The notes beneath the pieces are model-generated. The model was not told where the DNA came from. It did no database searches and worked only from the letters and a program-made list of their open reading frames with translations. A stretch of DNA of 11,501 bases from an uncultured Prevotella sp. (GTDB lineage Bacteria; Bacteroidota; Bacteroidia; Bacteroidales; Bacteroidaceae): assembly GCA_934230685.1 (NCBI GenBank), contig CAKQFF010000046.1, positions 1 through 11,501 of the forward strand, in the 5' to 3' direction. Both the position numbers and the translations under genes were made by a program. Of this stretch, positions 1 to 7,547 are shown piece after piece; within the stretch, counting starts at the first letter, position 1; the number at the start of each line of letters is the position of its first letter.

Positions 1-37
1 CCTAACTTCTTGCTATAGAAGTAATTATTACACACCC

Positions 38-268
38 TTATGGGCGCACCACCTTAGCCTCCTTGTCTCCATAATCGCGAACCAACTGCGAGAAGTCATG
101 GAAGCCCAAGCAGACGGCAACTTTGTTGCTTCGTGCTGTGGCAATCAGGTTATCCAAGCCTTTGAAATGGATGGTCGGCAACTCGTCAATGATAACGGAT
201 GATTTGAGCTGTCCCCTGTTTTCTTGTTTTTTTAATTGCTCAAAAATGTTATTTCTAACGCTCCGAAG
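38..268 (-). pseudogene. Relic of a TraG/MobC-type conjugation coupling protein
   Basis: Read on the minus strand, this frame is open from just after a stop at 271-269 down to a TAA at 40-38. It encodes the block SSVIIDELPT, then FKGLDNLIATARSNKVAV, then FHDFSQLVRDYGDKEAK. This is the Walker B (DELPT) and TraG/TraD C-terminal signature of type IV coupling proteins, the membrane ATPases that deliver DNA to conjugation machinery. Full-length Bacteroides relatives are several hundred residues. Here only about 76 codons survive, with no start codon, no Walker A region, and a stop a few residues after DKEAKVV, where the family normally continues for well over 100 residues. The homology call comes from recognising the motifs. 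That it is a dead fragment is inferred from both missing ends. It may mark the edge or scar of a conjugative element. The neighbouring kinase operon runs in the opposite direction. Confidence 0.75.
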
Positions 269-278
269 TTATATAACT
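267..278. repeat. 12-bp perfect palindrome in the A/T-rich gap
   Basis: AGTTATATAACT is its own reverse complement. It sits where the coupling-protein relic loses its reading frame and about 120 bases upstream of the operon promoter. It could be a regulator site or a junction feature, but palindromes of this size in A/T-rich DNA also arise by chance. Confidence 0.3.
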
Positions 279-398
279 CTCTGTTTCTCAATTTAGAAAA
301 ATGTAGCATTATTTCTGTTTTGTATTCCAAGTTATTTTTCTTTTTACGATATGAAAAATAAATCGTTGCAAAAGTGATATATTGACAATTATTTTTCC

Positions 399-406
399 TA
401 TCTTTG
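399..406 (+). promoter_or_regulatory. Bacteroidota -7 element of the kinase operon promoter
   Basis: TATCTTTG matches the Bacteroidota housekeeping -7 consensus TAnnTTTG and lies in a strongly A/T-rich stretch upstream of the first kinase-operon gene. Transcription would start near 412, giving a leader of about 107 bases to the ATG at 520, or about 70 to the ATG at 481. There is no clear TTTG -33 box at the usual distance. The nearest candidate is TTGAC at 382, which is closer than expected. The -7 box is embedded in the 14-bp palindrome ATCTTTGCAAAGAT (400-413). I see no comparable promoter in the short gaps further down, so this one probably serves all six genes. Confidence 0.6.
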
Positions 407-519
407 CAAAGATTTGGGACGTTTGTTTTTCTGAAGTAACAGTAGGCAGTTTTTTAATAGTGCAGAGCGTTCCCAATAGAATGAAAATTACCGTCAATAA
501 CAAAACTATAATTAATAAT

Positions 520-1533
520 ATGGCTACAGATAATTCAAATTGTACTGTGCTCGTTGTTGATGATGTGCCTGTGAACGTGTTGCTGGTGAAAGGAATGCTT
601 GCCAAGCAGAAGTTTAACGTCATCAGTGCCAGCAGCGGACAGCAGGCTCTTGACATATTGGCTCACGAAACTCCCGACTGTATCTTGATGGACATACTAA
701 TGCCCAACATGAACGGTTTTGAGACAACGCGTGCCGTGCGTGCCAATCCAAGGACACGCGACATACCTATTATCATGCTGTCAGCCCTCAACTCGGATGC
801 CGACATAAAGGAGGGCCTCGATGCAGGAGCCAACGAGTTTGTCACGAAACCATTCGTGCAAGACCGCTTGATATCCACCATTCAGTCGCAAATAACCCTT
901 GCTGCCCACCGCAAGGAGCGCGAGGAGGAAGAATACGTAGCAGCGCCATCGGCCAACTACGACAACACAATGCGTCTGCTTGCCTATGTGGCTTGCCAAA
1001 AGCAGGACAGATGGTCGCGTCTGCTCACAGAGATGGCACTCTGTGTGCCTATTGAGCTTGTGAACGACGACCTGCTCAACGAGCCCGACCATTCAGCACG
1101 TGGACTCATCAACTGGACTGTGCGACGCATGAAGAACTATTATGTGCGCAATTCTAAGGTGTCGGTCAATAGCACGCTCTCGGATGTGATAAGCCTGATA
1201 AAGCCTGCAACGGCAGCTCGTGGCGTGACCTGGAGAATAAATCTGAACAATGACGCCAGCGTGTCGGCTGACCCTGCGCTTTTCCGTGCCGTGCTCACAA
1301 ATCTCATGTCCTACGCATGCCGATTGAGTACTGGCGATGTGCAGGTGGACGCAACCATTGATGGCGGACTCACCAACATCGTCATAGCCACAAGAACGGC
1401 TGACGAAGACATAGAAACTACTGACATGCGTGTTGAATTAGCTCTTGAGTTAGCATCCAAGATGAATGGAGCTGTGGTGTGCGAACGTGGCGGCAACGGC
1501 ATGTGCAAATTCCAAATACTCTTACAAATTTGA
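520..1533 (+). CDS. Response-regulator receiver fused to a degenerate histidine-kinase core
   Basis: From the ATG at 520 the protein has 337 residues. Residues about 8-125 form a CheY-like receiver with its key residues: acidic pair D14/D15, phosphoacceptor D58 (in ILMDILMPNMNGFE), S88 and K110 (FVTKPF). The rest follows the layout of a kinase DHp plus ATPase domain but has lost the motifs. There is no SHExRTP H-box. The N-box reads NLMSYA, with Y265 where a catalytic Asn should be. The G1 position reads TRTADED instead of DTGxGI, and no GLGL motif precedes the last strands. It should therefore accept phosphate but not make it. There is no membrane span or DNA-binding domain. I chose 520 because an A/T-rich run precedes it and the receiver starts soon after; the ATG at 481 would add a 13-residue Asn-rich stretch. 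The gene sits 5 bases before the hybrid kinase, its likely partner. Confidence 0.85.
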   Translation: MATDNSNCTVLVVDDVPVNVLLVKGMLAKQKFNVISASSGQQALDILAHETPDCILMDILMPNMNGFETTRAVRANPRTRDIPIIMLSALNSDADIKEGLDAGANEFVTKPFVQDRLISTIQSQITLAAHRKEREEEEYVAAPSANYDNTMRLLAYVACQKQDRWSRLLTEMALCVPIELVNDDLLNEPDHSARGLINWTVRRMKNYYVRNSKVSVNSTLSDVISLIKPATAARGVTWRINLNNDASVSADPALFRAVLTNLMSYACRLSTGDVQVDATIDGGLTNIVIATRTADEDIETTDMRVELALELASKMNGAVVCERGGNGMCKFQILLQI

Positions 1534-1538
1534 TAGCT

Positions 1539-3572
1539 ATGATACTTTACAACGTAATCCTGCCAATCGCGTTAGCACTCGCGTGCATACTCATTTATCA
1601 TTTCGCCTTCCGACGTGAAAAGAAGGTGGAGAAGAATGAGGAAGAAAGTGAAAATGTCGATGATATTATCGACTCGTTGCCAATCCTTTACTATCTCGAG
1701 GAGATGATCTGCGACAACAATGGAACTGTTGTTGACCTGAAGGTGTGCAAAATAAACAAGCGTTGTCTTGACTTTATACCTGGAAGAGTTTCGCCTGTAG
1801 GCAAATACAGCAGCGACTGCTTCCCCGGAGGTCAGACGGTGTTTCTTGGAGCAGCCAACTCGTCGAAACAGCTTGGCAGCTTTGTTAATTTCCAGTATTT
1901 GGAGAAATATACCAATGTGTTCTACGATTGTGTGGCAAAGGTGCGTCCCAACACCAACTTCGTGGAGTTCTACCTTATTGACAGTTCCAACCTGCACAAG
2001 ACTCATGAGGCTTTGCAGGGATTGCGCCGACAGATGGAGCTGGCGCTTGAGATAAGTCATATCACACCTATCAAGATGTATGTTGACACCAAGCTCATCA
2101 CCCGACTTGAGCTCGACCGTGAAGGTGCGTCCGACCAGGCATTGAAGTATGTCACCACAGATGGCGACGAGACTTTTGCCAAGTTCTCGCAGGAGGCGCG
2201 CGATGAATTGCGCCATCAGCTCGACAACTTGGTTGAAGGCTCTATCGATAGAGTGAAATACGACATGGAGTGTCGTGAGGACCGTGGTGATGGCACTAAG
2301 ACCGAATGGTATGAGGTGCGTATGGTTGTAGGCGAGCGTGACGCCAATGGCAATCCTAAGACTCTTGAAGGCTCTATACAGCTTGTCACTAAGCGCAAGC
2401 AGATGGAGAAGGTGCTTACTGATGCCAGAAAGAAGGCAGAGGAACTGAACAGTCTTAAGTCGGCGTTCCTTGCCAACATGAGCCATGAGATACGCACTCC
2501 GCTCAATGCCATTGTGGGATTCTCTGAACTCTTGTGCGGAGCCGAAACAAAGGAGGAGCAGGAGGAATACTCGCGTATTATCCAGTCGAACAGCGGTCAG
2601 CTTCTGCAGCTCATCAATGATATACTTGATATATCGAAGATAGAAGCCGGCAATATGGAGTTTATCGACAAGGAGTTTGACTTGAATGCCGTCATGAAGG
2701 AGACCGAGGAGTCGCTGCGCTTGCGCCTTGATCCGGATAAGCCTGTAACATTGAGCTGTGAGTTGGGCTTGCCTAAGTGTAAGCTTAATCTCGACCGCAA
2801 CCGTATGGTGCAAGTGCTCACTAATCTTGTGACCAATGCCATCAAGTATACCGACAGCGGTTCTATCACCATGGGTTACAAGCAGAAGGGCAACATGCTT
2901 GAGTTCTACGTCAAGGACACAGGCTCGGGTATTGACCCCGACCACCTCGAAGACATCTTTGGACGCTTTGTCAAGCTGAATGCCTTCATGAAGGGCAACG
3001 GTCTTGGACTTTCCATCTGCAAGAGCATCGTCGCTAAGTTTGGCGGCAAGATATGGGCAGAGTCGGAAGTGGGCAAAGGCTCAACATTCCGTTTCACCAT
3101 ACCTTACGACTCAACAGCAAAGAAGATAGAGGAACCTGAACCAGTGGAGGAGAAACCCAAGCAGCCTGTGCAGCCAATGTCGCATAAGGTGACACCTGAG
3201 GACCAGAAGGTGCGCATACTTGTGGCTGAGGACAACGAGAGCAACTTCAAGCTCGTAAGTGCTATTCTCTCCCGTGAATACAATCTCTACCATGCCTGGA
3301 ACGGCAAGGAGGCTGTAGAAGCATTCGACACATTCAAGCCTAAGCTCGTGATTATGGACATCAACATGCCCGTAATGGACGGTTATGAGGCATCGTCTCT
3401 CGTCAAGAAGAAGTCGCCCAACACCCCGATACTTGCCCTTACTGCCTATGCTACAAGTGCCGATGAGGAGAAAATACTTGCTGCAGGCATGGACGCATAC
3501 ATGGCCAAGCCGGTATGCATGCCACAGTTGCGCATGCGACTGAAGGACCTTCTGAAGAAGAGTGATGGTTGA
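1539..3572 (+). CDS. Membrane-anchored PAS-type hybrid histidine kinase with C-terminal receiver
   Basis: The protein has 677 residues. Residues about 5-24 are one hydrophobic span followed by FRREKK, so the rest should face the cytoplasm. Residues about 38-170 and 175-300 look like two PAS-type sensor regions; the second ends in the usual PAS-kinase linker (LVTKRKQMEKVL). The kinase core is intact: H-box NMSHEIRTPLN with phospho-His H316, N-box N429/N433, G1 box DTGSG starting at D460, and G2 box GNGLGLS at 486-492. A linker rich in Pro, Glu and Lys (about 525-555) leads to a receiver with E564/D565, phospho-Asp D607 (IMDINMPVMDGYE) and K657. It should autophosphorylate and pass phosphate to its own receiver; no Hpt domain is encoded in the window for a further relay. 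The start ATG is 5 bases after the previous stop. The frame remains open upstream into that gene, but only this start gives a clean N-terminal anchor. Confidence 0.92.
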   Translation: MILYNVILPIALALACILIYHFAFRREKKVEKNEEESENVDDIIDSLPILYYLEEMICDNNGTVVDLKVCKINKRCLDFIPGRVSPVGKYSSDCFPGGQTVFLGAANSSKQLGSFVNFQYLEKYTNVFYDCVAKVRPNTNFVEFYLIDSSNLHKTHEALQGLRRQMELALEISHITPIKMYVDTKLITRLELDREGASDQALKYVTTDGDETFAKFSQEARDELRHQLDNLVEGSIDRVKYDMECREDRGDGTKTEWYEVRMVVGERDANGNPKTLEGSIQLVTKRKQMEKVLTDARKKAEELNSLKSAFLANMSHEIRTPLNAIVGFSELLCGAETKEEQEEYSRIIQSNSGQLLQLINDILDISKIEAGNMEFIDKEFDLNAVMKETEESLRLRLDPDKPVTLSCELGLPKCKLNLDRNRMVQVLTNLVTNAIKYTDSGSITMGYKQKGNMLEFYVKDTGSGIDPDHLEDIFGRFVKLNAFMKGNGLGLSICKSIVAKFGGKIWAESEVGKGSTFRFTIPYDSTAKKIEEPEPVEEKPKQPVQPMSHKVTPEDQKVRILVAEDNESNFKLVSAILSREYNLYHAWNGKEAVEAFDTFKPKLVIMDINMPVMDGYEASSLVKKKSPNTPILALTAYATSADEEKILAAGMDAYMAKPVCMPQLRMRLKDLLKKSDG

Positions 3573-3621
3573 GATAGAACATTCAGAATTGACAATATTC
3601 ATTTAGATTAAAATTTAAGTT

Positions 3622-5805
3622 ATGACAAACGGATTTTCTTCTATACGACACATATCCAGGATGTCATGGCGGTTGCTTATTATAGCAGCCGTCATGTCAT
3701 TTGTCCTGCCGTGTCGTGCCCAGAACAATCCGCTTAAGATCAACGACCAGCTCTATCTGCTGTACGACCAGGCGTTCCGCCAACGCACCACAAAGAAAGG
3801 ATGTGACATAGCTAAGCAGATGTATCGCCAAGCTACATCCATTGGCGACCATCGTGCTCAGGTTCTTGCCCTCACCATTCCAATGCTCTATTATTATAAT
3901 GAGCGCAATGATGCTGAGTTTGAGAAGGCTGTGAATGAGTTGCTCGACAAGGCTCAACAGTATCATCAGGATAAGTATTATTATTTTGGTGTGTCCAACC
4001 GTGTGAACTACCTCTTGCTGCGTCACCGCATGTATGAGGCTCTGACTTATATACAAAGCAAGTCGGAGTATGCCAAGAAAAACAACCAAACCTATGGCGT
4101 TTATTCCACGCTCACCATGTTTGGACTGGTTCACAAAGTGCGCATGGAGATAGGACTCGCTATTGAGAAATACAAAAGCGCGCTTGAATATGCTCAAAAG
4201 AACTTGCCCTCGCAGAATGTGTCACCGCTATATTCCAAAATATCCAGCTGCTATGAGGATTTATATCGCTATGAGGAAATGCTCGAATATGCAGAAAAGG
4301 GTTTGTCGCTCTCGCGCACTGACGACCAGGCAGTTTATTTGTCCCGCAATGCCGCCTATGCCTCGTTTATGCTTGGCAATTATGCCAAGTTTAAGGACTA
4401 CTACGATCGTTTTGCCAAACTCATAAAGCATGAGCCAAGTCCGCATGCTGTCAACCCAAGCGAGTGTGAGATGGGCATCATGAACCTTATGTATCGCAGC
4501 AACTACGATGAGGCGAAGAAGTGTATAGCCAATTTCCCTGGAAAAGGCTTTGCCCGCCAATACTGTCTGTGGATAGAATACAACCGTCTGATAGGCGACT
4601 ATCTGGAGATGACCAAGGCGCAGACTACGCTCTACCGCTCCCGCATCAAGGCTCAGGACAGCGTGCGCTCAAACAACTTCATGGAGATGAACGCGCGATT
4701 CATCGACCAGAAACTTGAGTATGAGAACCAACGTCTTGAGATGGACCGTCAGCGACTGCTCTCGGACCGTCAGACAACAGAGCTTACTAACACCAACCTG
4801 AAGCTTGCCAATACCCAGCTAACGCTGCGCAACTCATCACTTGAGTTGCGTCGTGCCAAGTCGAACTCCGACCTCTTGCGATTGTCTTACGACAACAAAC
4901 AGCTTGAGGCGGACAAACTGCAGCATGAGCTTAATGCTGAGAAGGCGCAAAAGCGTCTGCATGATGCGCTGCTCATTTCGGCCTTTGCCATTGGTGTGCT
5001 TTTGCTCATTGCTGTGTCGATATATATATGGAACCGACGCAAGCTGATGCTGCGTCTGGAACATGCCAACGACACACTCGAGCGCAACAATAATGAACTT
5101 CTGGAAGCCAAGGAGAAGGCAGTGGCTGCCGACCGCGTGAAGACGGTGTTCATACAGAACATGAGTCATGAGATACGCACGCCGCTAAATGCCATAGTGG
5201 GATTCTCGGAGCTGATAGCTGGCGACGACGGATCGCTCGACGAGGATATGCGCCACGACTTCGGCGAGCGTATAAAGACCAACTCCGACAACCTGCTCAT
5301 GCTTGTGGGTGATGTGCTTGACACTGCTCAGCTTGAAAGCGGCACATACAACTTGCAATACCGCAGTGCTACAATTGGCGAGATATGCCTTAAAGCCATG
5401 TCGCTGTCAGGACAGCATAAACTGCCAGGAGTGAAGATGCAGCTTGAAACCGACGAGCTTGACAACATGCAGATTCACACCGACGTGAAACGAGTGGTGC
5501 AGGTGCTTGTGAATATGTTGTCGAATGCTGAGAAGAATACTACCAACGGCACTATCACTCTCGGATGCTCCACGAAGAGCAATCCTGGTATGGTGACATT
5601 CAGTGTCACCGACACTGGAATCGGAGTGCCAAAGGATAAGGCAGAAGAGATATTCAAGAGTTTCACAAAGCTCGACCAGTTTAAGCAGGGTCTTGGACTC
5701 GGATTGCATATCTGCCGCATCATTGCCGACCTGCTCGGAGGCAGAATATATCTTGACACCACATATACCAATGGTGCAAGGTTTATGTTTGCCATAAAGG
5801 CATAG
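3622..5805 (+). CDS. TPR-type sensor histidine kinase, catalytically intact
   Basis: The protein has 727 residues. Residues 1-33 are a signal peptide ending PCRA, with predicted cleavage before Q34; the mature protein begins QNNPLKINDQLY. Residues about 34-345 are helical repeats of TPR character (e.g. AIEKYKSALEYAQK), predicted periplasmic. Residues about 353-447 form a charged coiled coil containing LANTQLTLRNSSLEL. A membrane span at about 449-470 is followed by NRRKLMLR, fitting positive-inside topology. The cytoplasmic part has an intact DHp (NMSHEIRTPLN, phospho-His H516) and ATPase domain: N631/N635, DTGIG starting at D664, GLGLGL at 690-695. There is no receiver, so it must phosphorylate a separate one; those of the two upstream genes are the obvious candidates. 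A second ATG at 3661 (Met14) would also keep the signal peptide. It is the only full-length member of the four paralogues. The ligand is unknown. Confidence 0.92.
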   Translation: MTNGFSSIRHISRMSWRLLIIAAVMSFVLPCRAQNNPLKINDQLYLLYDQAFRQRTTKKGCDIAKQMYRQATSIGDHRAQVLALTIPMLYYYNERNDAEFEKAVNELLDKAQQYHQDKYYYFGVSNRVNYLLLRHRMYEALTYIQSKSEYAKKNNQTYGVYSTLTMFGLVHKVRMEIGLAIEKYKSALEYAQKNLPSQNVSPLYSKISSCYEDLYRYEEMLEYAEKGLSLSRTDDQAVYLSRNAAYASFMLGNYAKFKDYYDRFAKLIKHEPSPHAVNPSECEMGIMNLMYRSNYDEAKKCIANFPGKGFARQYCLWIEYNRLIGDYLEMTKAQTTLYRSRIKAQDSVRSNNFMEMNARFIDQKLEYENQRLEMDRQRLLSDRQTTELTNTNLKLANTQLTLRNSSLELRRAKSNSDLLRLSYDNKQLEADKLQHELNAEKAQKRLHDALLISAFAIGVLLLIAVSIYIWNRRKLMLRLEHANDTLERNNNELLEAKEKAVAADRVKTVFIQNMSHEIRTPLNAIVGFSELIAGDDGSLDEDMRHDFGERIKTNSDNLLMLVGDVLDTAQLESGTYNLQYRSATIGEICLKAMSLSGQHKLPGVKMQLETDELDNMQIHTDVKRVVQVLVNMLSNAEKNTTNGTITLGCSTKSNPGMVTFSVTDTGIGVPKDKAEEIFKSFTKLDQFKQGLGLGLHICRIIADLLGGRIYLDTTYTNGARFMFAIKA

Positions 5806-5813
5806 AAGCTCAA

Positions 5814-7526
5814 ATGATAAATGAGAATATGACTATACGTACACATTTATATATATCGGATAGCCTTAGGCGACAGCTGATTTTATTAGCTGTCGCTATT
5901 GCTGTTGTATGTCCTGCATTGGCGCAGAAAAATCCTTTCGGCATCAACGACAAGCTATATAATATGTATATAGAGGCGTATCGTATAAGCACAAAACCCC
6001 AATCGCTCGACATGGCCCGCGATATGTACAGCCAGGCATTGCAGCTGGGCGATAAGAAGGCACAGTGTATGGCCCTCACCCTGCCCGTGAACTATTGGTA
6101 TTATCAGCGCAATCACCCTGAGCAGTTTTTTAATGCCGTGGATAAGTTGCAAAAGAAGGCTACGGAGTGTAATATTGAGCAATACTACTATTATGGTTTC
6201 TCAAACAAGGTGAACTATCTTTTGGTGACCGGTCGCATTGACGACGCAATAGAATATATCCATGAAGTGGAGGATTACGCACGCAGCCACAAGCATTATT
6301 TCGGCATATACTCCGGACTTAATGCTCTTGCTCAGGTCAGCAGGGCCACACGCAACACTTATCTTGCCATCAACAACTATCATGAGGCTTTGGAATTGTG
6401 CGAAAAGGTTCAACTCGACATGGAGAAATCAAATCTCTACCGCAAGCTCGCTGAGTGCTACTGCGAGATTTATGACTTCGACAATATGCTCCTTTATGGC
6501 ATAAAGGGTTATGAGGAAAGCAGTTCTGTGATAATGAAGCAGCGAACAATCTGTGTCATCTGCGAGGCTGCCTTGATGCTTGGTATGCGTGATGTGTTCG
6601 AAAAGTATTATTCCATATACTTGGATTTGAAGAAGAGTGTGAGTGCCACTTCGCGCGATGCTGAGGAGCGCTCAATAGCCATGCTTAAGTTTATGCACGA
6701 CGGCGACGCCGACAGCGCAATCTTCTATCTAAAGAGAATGCGGCAGACAGATATGGTGAAACGCTATCTGCACGAATGCTACCGTATAAAGAAAAACTAC
6801 CAAGCGCTTGCTGTCGCACAGGACAGCTTCTTCCATGCCCAGCTTGTTGATATAGACAAATTGCAATCCATCAACTTCGTTGACATTAACGCGCGTCTTG
6901 TCAACACGGGCATAGACATGCAACACCAACTGTTGCTTGCCGAACGGCAGGAAGAAGACGCAAGACGTAAGAAGACAGAACTGCACAATGCCAACTTGAA
7001 ACTCTCCAACACCCAACTGACGTTGCGCAATACTTCGCTCGAACTCTCGCGCACACGTATTGAGACCGATGTGATACGCCTCTCCTACGACCGCAAGAAG
7101 CTTGAGGCGTCACGCCTGAAGAACAAACTCGTCACTACGAAGGCAAAGAATGATTTCAGCAATATGGTGAAAATGCTTGGGGTGGGACTTGCATTTGTGG
7201 TGGTATTCAGTTTGGGTGTCTACCTCAAGACACGTTCCTCACTGCTTGCAGAACTGAAAGACACCCACCGTGACCTGAAGAACAACCACGATATGCTTAT
7301 AATGTCGAAGCATCGTGCCGAGAAGGCAAACCGCGTGAAGACCGACTTCATCAACAATATGAGCGTTGACATACGACATCCACTCCATAGCATCACCTCG
7401 CTCTCGCGTCGTCTTGCCGAAGAGGGCAAGGAGTTGACCAAGGAGCAGAAGGCTGAAATGATAAGACAAATACGAACCGACAATTATGCCTTGCTAAAAA
7501 TAGTCAATGGCATTTTGAAACAATAA
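5814..7526 (+). CDS. TPR-type receptor ending in a DHp domain without phospho-His (H to V)
   Basis: The protein has 570 residues and is a paralogue of the upstream kinase. Residues 1-37 are a signal peptide ending CPALA; the mature protein begins QKNPFGINDKLY. TPR-like helices fill about 38-345, including YYYYGFSNKVNYLL. A coiled coil (about 350-450, with LSNTQLTLRNTSLEL) leads to one membrane span at about 454-472. The cytoplasmic part is only the DHp helical hairpin. The H-box reads NMSVDIRHPLH, so V518 replaces the phospho-His and D519 the following Glu. The protein stops after LLKIVNGILKQ, the end of DHp helix 2, and has no ATPase domain. It cannot be a kinase by itself. H522 lies one helical turn after the normal site, so phosphorylation in trans there cannot be excluded. 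The start is 8 bases after the previous stop; a second ATG at 5829 is also usable. No frameshift or kinase remnant follows the stop. Likely role, inferred: dimerisation partner or modulator of the intact kinase. Confidence 0.88.
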   Translation: MINENMTIRTHLYISDSLRRQLILLAVAIAVVCPALAQKNPFGINDKLYNMYIEAYRISTKPQSLDMARDMYSQALQLGDKKAQCMALTLPVNYWYYQRNHPEQFFNAVDKLQKKATECNIEQYYYYGFSNKVNYLLVTGRIDDAIEYIHEVEDYARSHKHYFGIYSGLNALAQVSRATRNTYLAINNYHEALELCEKVQLDMEKSNLYRKLAECYCEIYDFDNMLLYGIKGYEESSSVIMKQRTICVICEAALMLGMRDVFEKYYSIYLDLKKSVSATSRDAEERSIAMLKFMHDGDADSAIFYLKRMRQTDMVKRYLHECYRIKKNYQALAVAQDSFFHAQLVDIDKLQSINFVDINARLVNTGIDMQHQLLLAERQEEDARRKKTELHNANLKLSNTQLTLRNTSLELSRTRIETDVIRLSYDRKKLEASRLKNKLVTTKAKNDFSNMVKMLGVGLAFVVVFSLGVYLKTRSSLLAELKDTHRDLKNNHDMLIMSKHRAEKANRVKTDFINNMSVDIRHPLHSITSLSRRLAEEGKELTKEQKAEMIRQIRTDNYALLKIVNGILKQ

Positions 7527-7534
7527 AAAAGAAT

Positions 7535-7540
7535 AAGGAG
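7535..7540 (+). promoter_or_regulatory. Shine-Dalgarno-like site before the 7548 start
   Basis: AAGGAG lies 7 bases before the ATG at 7548, a textbook spacing. Such sites are uncommon in Bacteroidota, and I see no equally good one before the other genes of this operon. It supports the chosen start and may raise translation of this one paralogue. Confidence 0.45.
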
Positions 7541-7547
7541 CGCAATT

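Noticed and set aside
5-22. Small hairpin ACTTCT / AGAAGT near the left edge
   Set aside because: Only 6 bp with a 6-base loop and no T-run. It follows the stop of the coupling-protein relic but is too weak to call a terminator.
382-519. N-terminal extension of the first operon gene from TTG at 382
   Set aside because: The extension would be encoded by promoter and leader DNA; the start would lie upstream of the -7 box at 399-406.
309-656. Minus-strand frame overlapping the operon promoter and the receiver gene
   Set aside because: It crosses the predicted promoter and the conserved receiver coding sequence, has low-complexity Ser/Thr and Leu/Ile content, and resembles no family I know.
1572-2945. 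Long open frame (457 codons) on the minus strand opposite the hybrid kinase
   Set aside because: It lies entirely antisense to a gene with unmistakable PAS and kinase motifs, is rich in Leu, His and Cys as antisense frames often are, and shows no recognisable domain. I regard it as a by-product of codon bias.
3573-3621. Possible internal promoter in the 49-base gap before the intact TPR kinase
   Set aside because: TTGACAATATTC is present but no TAnnTTTG box follows at a suitable distance.
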